DNA of 8,798 bases, from assembly GCA_020433835.1 (NCBI GenBank), contig JAGRBY010000287.1:1-8798 (forward strand), given 5' to 3'. The stretch's first letter is position 1; each line of letters begins with the position of its first letter. A model generated the notes under the pieces. The model made no database searches. It was not told where the DNA came from and saw only the letters and a list, made by a program, of their open reading frames with translations. The stretch comes from Anaerolineae bacterium (GTDB lineage Bacteria; Chloroflexota; Anaerolineae; 4572-78; J111). Of the stretch, positions 5,696 through 8,798 are shown in pieces. The position numbers and the translations under genes are program-made.

Positions 5696-5767
5696 AACCG
5701 CCAAGACGCAAAGGTCGCAAAGTTTTTCGATTTAATTTTTCTTGGCGAACTTTGCGCCTTAGCGGTT
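5696..5767. repeat. REP-like imperfect hairpin of the CCGCNAAGNCGCAAAG type
   Basis: The left arm 5696-5722 and the right arm 5741-5767 are inverted copies matching at 23 of 27 positions around an 18-nt AT-rich loop. The arms read AACCGCCAAGACGCAAAG... and its near-complement CTTTGCGCCTTAGCGGTT. This is a widespread type of dispersed intergenic palindrome in environmental bacteria. It lies inside the MITE-like element and could also act as a 3' transcript stabiliser or terminator for the M42 cluster. Confidence 0.75.
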
Positions 5768-5915
5768 CGTTTTCTTGCTCAACATGCAAGAAGTCGTTTG
5801 GGTAGATACTAACAATTGTCTAAGACTATGCCTGGAAAATAAGGCCCAATGGGGCAATTGACAAGGAACGGATTACAAGGGCAAGTAAATTGTAAATTGT
5901 GAATAATTAATAATT

Positions 5916-5957
5916 AATTGTGAATGGTTTTTACTTCACAATTCACCATTCACAATT
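5916..5957. repeat. Perfect 13-bp inverted repeat (AATTGTGAATGGT)
   Basis: AATTGTGAATGGT at 5916-5928 is exactly mirrored by ACCATTCACAATT at 5945-5957, with a 16-nt loop that itself contains CACAATTC. The AT-rich flanks (TAAATTGTGAATAATTAATAA) repeat the same vocabulary. It is the kind of AATTGTGAAT/ATTCACAATT palindrome seen repeatedly in intergenic DNA of this type of genome. Confidence 0.8.
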
Positions 5958-5972
5958 TCTTTTTGTCACCTT

Positions 5973-6048
5973 ATCGACAATCTTTTGTCGATGTCCGTCC
6001 CTTAGTGCCTATCGACATTTTTTTGTCGATCATTTTCCCTTAGAGCCT
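5973..6048. repeat. Two tandem 38-bp hairpin units (ATCGACA...TGTCGAT)
   Basis: Unit 1 (5973-6010) and unit 2 (6011-6048) are adjacent. Each starts with a stem: ATCGACAA-tctt-TTGTCGAT (5973-5992, 8 bp) and ATCGACA-tttttt-TGTCGAT (6011-6030, 7 bp). Each ends with CCCTTAG(T/A)GCCT. Unit length and the ATCG...CGAT stem resemble the 41-bp units at 936-1180, though the rest of the sequence differs. Confidence 0.85.
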
Positions 6049-6164
6049 AATCTCTTTATCTCCATTTTTGGTAACGCGGAAGTTATTTAATGGCTATTCC
6101 TTAGCATCATTTGCCCGCCACCTTCTTTCTTTTTTCTATCAGCAAACCACAACAGAGAAAGCGT

Positions 6165-7889
6165 ATGAGTAAGACAAAAATTCAACCTTCCCGACCGCGT
6201 ACAACGGCGCAAGTTCGCTTTAGCAATGGGCAAGTTTTAGAAGGCCCGCTCAACACCACCATTGAACAATTTGTGAAAGTGGCCAAATTCCCGCCGGAGC
6301 CTATTCCGGTGGCCTGCCTGGTCGATGGCCAACTGCGCGAGTTAACCTACCATGCCGACCGCGATCTCAACGTTCGGGTCTTGACGCTGGCCGATGGCGA
6401 CGGCATGCGCGTTTATCGGCGTTCGTTGGCCTTTTTGTTGGTGGCCGCGACCAGTGAACTTTATCCCAACGCTAAAATCACCATCGATTACGGCTTGAAT
6501 TTTGGGGCGCTGTACTGCACCGTAGAGGGTCGCCCCCCTTTTACTGAAGACGAACTCAAACAGATCGAAGCTTATATGGTTAAGCTGGTCGATGAGAATA
6601 TCCCGATTGTCAAAGAGCGCATCCCCGTTGAAGAGGCCCGGCGCATCTTTGAAGAGACCGGCGCTGAGGATCGCTTAAGTCTGCTCAAAGCCCGGCGCAA
6701 GTCGTATCTAACAACGTATACCCTCAAAGGGTTCCGGGGCTATATGCACGGCTACAAAGTCCCTTCAACCGGCTATCTGCGGATTTTCTCGTTAGACACC
6801 TACTACAAGGGCTTTGTTTTGCGGTATCCGCGCATCAGCTTGCCCGATGAACTCCAGCCGCGTGTTGATTACCCCAAGCTGGTTAAGGTTTTTGACGAAT
6901 ACGGCAACTGGATGCGCAAACTCGATATCCACAGTGTCGGTAAGCTGAACGATGTGGTCAGAGCTGGCGATATGCTGGAAACCATCTTGGTGGCCGAGGC
7001 CCTGCAAGAGCAGCGCATCGCCCAAATCGCCACCCACATCGCCTCGATTGGGCATCGCATTAAATTGGTGTTGATCTCAGGGCCGTCATCGGCGGGGAAA
7101 ACCACCTTTAGCAAGCGGTTATCGATTCAATTGCTGGCACACGGTTTTCAGCCCATCGCCATTGGGCTTGATGATTTTATCGTCAATCGCGATGAAACGC
7201 CGCGTGATGAAGAGGGGGACTATGATTACGAAAGCCTGTACTCTCTCCGACTGGATTTGTTTAACCAAACCCTGCTGGGGCTGATGCGCGGCGAGACGGT
7301 GGTGCTGCCGCGCTACAACTTCTTCACCGGCCACAGCGAGCCGGGGGAAAAGATTGCCGTTACGGATGATCAGATCATCTTGATAGAGGGTATCCACGGT
7401 ATGAATCCCGAACTGGTAGCCGAACTGCCGGCGGAAAGGGTCTTTCGCGTGTATGTCTCGCCCCTGACCCAGCTTAATCTCGACCGCCATAACCGTGTGC
7501 CGACCACAGACACGCGGCTCATTCGCCGCATTTTGCGCGACGCGCAGCATCGCGGTTATACGGCCAAAGATACCATTATGCGTTGGCCCAAAGTGCGCCG
7601 GGGCGAATACACCTGGATTTTTCCCTACCAGGAGAACGCCGATATCATGTTCAACTCAGCTTTGGTGTATGAGCTGGCGGTGATGAAACCGATGGTTGAG
7701 CCGCTGCTGCGCCAGATCGAGCCGGGCAAGCCGGAACATATTGAGGCCAACCGGCTGCTCTCGTTTTTGCAGTGGTTTGAACCCTGCCCCTCTGATTTGG
7801 TGCCGGCTAACTCGCTGCTGCGTGAGTTTATTGGCGGCTCGGTGCTGAGGCCCTACAAGCCAGGTGACAAGCTCAGGCAGGAAGAGTGA
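6165..7889 (+). CDS. Nucleoside kinase: TGS + threonyl-tRNA-synthetase-like domain + uridine kinase-type P-loop domain
   Basis: The 574-residue protein contains three parts. An N-terminal TGS-like domain (about residues 13-75) comes first. A second domain resembles the ThrRS/AlaRS additional (SAD) domain (about 80-220), with RRSLAFLLVAATSELYP and GALYCTVEG. The C-terminal half (about 300-500) is a uridine kinase/phosphoribulokinase-type P-loop kinase. Walker A GPSSAGKT is at 306-313, a DDF motif (336-338) provides the expected catalytic acidic residues, and E408 lies in LIEGIHG. In the SAD-like domain the HxxxH metal/editing motif of ThrRS is absent (RSLAFLL), so tRNA editing is not expected; this is usual for the family. 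It probably phosphorylates a nucleoside with ATP in the cytoplasm. ATG 6165 was chosen because conserved sequence starts shortly after it; the frame is open back to TTG 6111 but without family similarity. The upstream ribosome site is weak (AGAGAAAG). Confidence 0.88.
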   Translation: MSKTKIQPSRPRTTAQVRFSNGQVLEGPLNTTIEQFVKVAKFPPEPIPVACLVDGQLRELTYHADRDLNVRVLTLADGDGMRVYRRSLAFLLVAATSELYPNAKITIDYGLNFGALYCTVEGRPPFTEDELKQIEAYMVKLVDENIPIVKERIPVEEARRIFEETGAEDRLSLLKARRKSYLTTYTLKGFRGYMHGYKVPSTGYLRIFSLDTYYKGFVLRYPRISLPDELQPRVDYPKLVKVFDEYGNWMRKLDIHSVGKLNDVVRAGDMLETILVAEALQEQRIAQIATHIASIGHRIKLVLISGPSSAGKTTFSKRLSIQLLAHGFQPIAIGLDDFIVNRDETPRDEEGDYDYESLYSLRLDLFNQTLLGLMRGETVVLPRYNFFTGHSEPGEKIAVTDDQIILIEGIHGMNPELVAELPAERVFRVYVSPLTQLNLDRHNRVPTTDTRLIRRILRDAQHRGYTAKDTIMRWPKVRRGEYTWIFPYQENADIMFNSALVYELAVMKPMVEPLLRQIEPGKPEHIEANRLLSFLQWFEPCPSDLVPANSLLREFIGGSVLRPYKPGDKLRQEE

Positions 7890-7935
7890 TAGACTTGTTG
7901 CTGAATAAGAATTATGAGGTTCAACCCATCTTATA

Positions 7936-8009
7936 GGACGCAGATGAACGCTGATTTTCTCAGATAAAAAAATATAAAAATCAGTGTTTATCTGCGTTCA
8001 TCTGCGTCC
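7936..8009. repeat. Dispersed dyad (GGACGCAGATGAACGC) between convergent genes, possible bidirectional terminator
   Basis: GGACGCAGATGAACGC (7936-7951) is perfectly complementary to 7994-8009. An inner stem, CTGATTTT (7951-7958) with AAAATCAG (7977-7984), continues it. The 9 nt at 7985-7993 have no partner at the matching place in the left arm, as if that arm had lost a short segment. It sits in the 172-bp gap between two convergent genes, where a hairpin could end both transcripts. The same motif starts again at 8787. Confidence 0.75.
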
Positions 8010-8061
8010 CATTCCTCTTGTCGGTTTGAGGCGGAGCTTCGTTAGATAGTTACCCAATTAC

Positions 8062-8646
8062 CTACCCTTCAAGTTGACCCTCTAGCTCCGGGTTACCCCA
8101 AACCGCCCAGGTCCATTCGTGGCTGCCGAGAGCCTCGGTGGTGAATTCAAAACGCATTATATCACCGGCAACCAGCGTTAGCGGAATGGTAACTTCTTGC
8201 CAGATACGGGCGTGGCTTTGCTGCCCCCAAACGCGCATTCCATTAACTTTAACCCCAAAGGCCACCAGGTTATCCTCTGCTATCTGCGCCCCGTCGCGAA
8301 TGCCAAAGCCGGTGCGTAGATGGACGTGCCGGATATGCTTGGGGATAGGCACGTAATATTCAAGCACTGCCTGGCCGATAAGCGGCGGATGTGCCCACAG
8401 CGCGGGTCGACTCTCGCCTCCAACGGTTGCCAGCGCCATTTTGATATCCATGCCGGCCTTATCGACCGTCGCCTGCACGGCCGCTTGCTTAAAGCTTTCG
8501 ACAAAGCTAAAACTCCAGCTTCGGGCTCCCTTCTGCGCTTTGCGGGCCTCTTGCCATTGCAGAAAGGTGACGTAGTCGGCTAATTTTGCCCGGCTGGCCT
8601 CGGAAAGCTGTTGAATTTGCTCAAAAAGATGAGATGGATCGTCCAC
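8062..8646 (-). CDS. Uncharacterised protein: DUF2281-like N-terminus plus beta-sandwich C-terminal domain
   Basis: The 194-residue protein has no signal peptide. Residues about 5-40 (LFEQIQQLSEASRAKLADYVTFLQWQ) resemble the DUF2281/antitoxin-like helical segment with a 'LSEA...DYVTFL' pattern. After a short Trp/Phe segment (WSFSFVESF), residues about 75-194 look like a jelly-roll, carbohydrate-binding-module-like fold: ALWAHPP, LEYYVPIP, GFGIRDGA, VAFGVKVNG, WQEVTIPL, and a final HEWTWAVWGNPEL. Clustered Trp residues near the end could form a ligand surface, but no ligand can be named. The start is GTG (complement of 8644-8646) with GGAG (complement of 8653-8656) 6 nt upstream, plus a near-consensus promoter. 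It is a monocistronic minus-strand gene converging on the nucleoside kinase. The function is unknown. Confidence 0.75.
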   Translation of the reverse strand: MDDPSHLFEQIQQLSEASRAKLADYVTFLQWQEARKAQKGARSWSFSFVESFKQAAVQATVDKAGMDIKMALATVGGESRPALWAHPPLIGQAVLEYYVPIPKHIRHVHLRTGFGIRDGAQIAEDNLVAFGVKVNGMRVWGQQSHARIWQEVTIPLTLVAGDIMRFEFTTEALGSHEWTWAVWGNPELEGQLEG

Positions 8647-8677
8647 AAGTTGCTCCGTTTACAAATTTTGTAGGCCC

Positions 8678-8705
8678 ATTATCGCTCATGAAACAAGGAT
8701 GTCAA
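8678..8705 (-). promoter_or_regulatory. Sigma-70-type promoter for the minus-strand DUF2281-like gene
   Basis: On the minus strand, a perfect TTGACA (complement of 8700-8705) is followed after 16 bp by GATAAT (complement of 8678-8683, five of six consensus). The start would fall near 8671, giving a leader of about 25 nt that contains the GGAG ribosome site. A second, weaker -10 (TATAAT, complement of 8742-8747) lies upstream without a good -35. Confidence 0.65.
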
Positions 8706-8786
8706 AGTTCGGTTTCTTCAGTAAGAATTTAAGGAATGAGAATTATACTCAACACGGTCACAAATTTAACTTTTGGTTTTTTGAAT

Positions 8787-8798
8787 GGGACGCAGATT
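8787..8798 (+). repeat. Start of another GGACGCAGAT repeat copy, cut by the window end
   Basis: GGGACGCAGAT at 8787-8797 repeats the outer arm of the dyad at 7936-8009 (GGACGCAGAT identical over 10 bases). The rest of the copy would lie beyond the window, so whether it forms a dyad cannot be judged. Confidence 0.55.

Larger units (their letters stand above)
5565..6108. mobile_element. 544-bp MITE-like element bounded by long imperfect terminal inverted repeats
   Basis: The outer 33 bp on the left (5565-5597) and right (6076-6108) are inverted copies: GATGCTAAGGA and AAATAACTTCCGC are each perfectly matched, separated by a divergent 9-bp block of equal length. The inverted similarity continues inward with small gaps. 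GAGATTAG-CTCTA (5631-5643) pairs with TAGAGCCTAATCTC (6041-6054), and GGAGAT-rich motifs at 5608-5636 face ATCTCC at 6059-6064. The interior has no ORF and is full of hairpins. This is the architecture of a non-autonomous transposon derivative. No clean target-site duplication is visible at the edges (ATAA on the left, ATTT on the right), so an invertible segment or an old degraded element is also possible. Confidence 0.55.
5548..6164. other. 617-bp non-coding region holding a MITE-like element
   Basis: No protein-coding gene is supported between the M42 B stop and the nucleoside kinase start. Apart from 17 bp on the left and 56 bp on the right, the region is made of the inverted-repeat-bounded element at 5565-6108 described separately. 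The right remainder (6109-6164) is pyrimidine-rich and forms the 5' leader of the kinase gene; I see no clear promoter in it. Confidence 0.7.

Noticed and set aside
5858..5863. Perfect TTGACA as a -35 inside the MITE-like element
   Set aside because: No acceptable -10 lies 16-19 bp downstream, so a promoter reading toward the kinase gene is not supported.
5553..6118. GCCCG at 5553-5557 and 6114-6118 as a target-site duplication of the MITE-like element
   Set aside because: The two copies lie 7 and 5 bp away from the element ends rather than directly against them, so chance is the simpler explanation.
6111..6164. Longer N-terminus for the nucleoside kinase from TTG 6111
   Set aside because: The extra 18 codons are pyrimidine-rich, lack similarity to the family, and ATG 6165 lies at the expected distance before the TGS-like domain.
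6411..6470. Active tRNA-editing (HxxxH) site in the SAD-like domain of the kinase
   Set aside because: The positions of the histidines are occupied by other residues (RSLAFLL), so only the fold is likely kept.

Overview
The window looks like a stretch of chromosome from a member of the Chloroflexota, probably an Anaerolineae-like lineage. This is a judgement from gene content, not from a marker gene. The clues are a CoxG-family protein with a C-terminal membrane anchor, a DUF3662-FHA protein followed by a membrane-anchored FHA protein, a secreted protein ending in a 'YFPLVVR'-type tail of the kind I associate with this phylum, a TGS/uridine-kinase-like nucleoside kinase, and intergenic regions loaded with hairpin repeats. 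No rRNA, tRNA or CRISPR array is visible.

Layout. Bases 1-623 hold the 3' end of a CoxG-like gene. Bases 624-1369 are non-coding and repeat-rich: a nested palindrome (688-744), a duplicated 27-bp AT-rich unit (818-886), six head-to-tail copies of a 41-bp unit (936-1180) and a G-rich tract (1187-1225). A small exported protein follows (1370-1918) behind an extended -10 promoter candidate. Bases 2016-5547 form a tight five-gene co-directional cluster: FhaA-like (DUF3662+FHA), FhaB-like (TM+FHA), M42 metallopeptidase A, a 73-residue protein matching only the C-terminal half of a HEPN domain, and M42 metallopeptidase B. Gaps are 14, 30, 1 and 1 nt. A consensus TATAAT ends 7 nt before the first ATG, so the mRNA is probably leaderless.

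Bases 5548-6164 are non-coding. Most of this stretch (5565-6108) is bounded by imperfect long inverted repeats and filled with smaller hairpins, so it looks like a non-autonomous (MITE-like) element. Bases 6165-7889 encode the nucleoside kinase. It converges on a minus-strand gene (8062-8646) for a protein with a DUF2281-like N-terminus and a predicted beta-sandwich C-terminus, which has a near-consensus sigma-70 promoter. A long dyad of the GGACGCAGATGAACGC type lies between these convergent genes, and the start of another copy lies at the window's right end.

How the parts may work together. FHA domains bind phosphothreonine, so the two FHA proteins probably belong to a Ser/Thr-kinase signalling or cell-envelope circuit whose kinase and phosphatase are not in this window. 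The two M42 paralogues would act in cytoplasmic peptide turnover and could co-assemble. The HEPN fragment wedged between them is the oddest coding element. The other unusual signals are the 41-bp hairpin array and the 544-bp inverted-repeat element.
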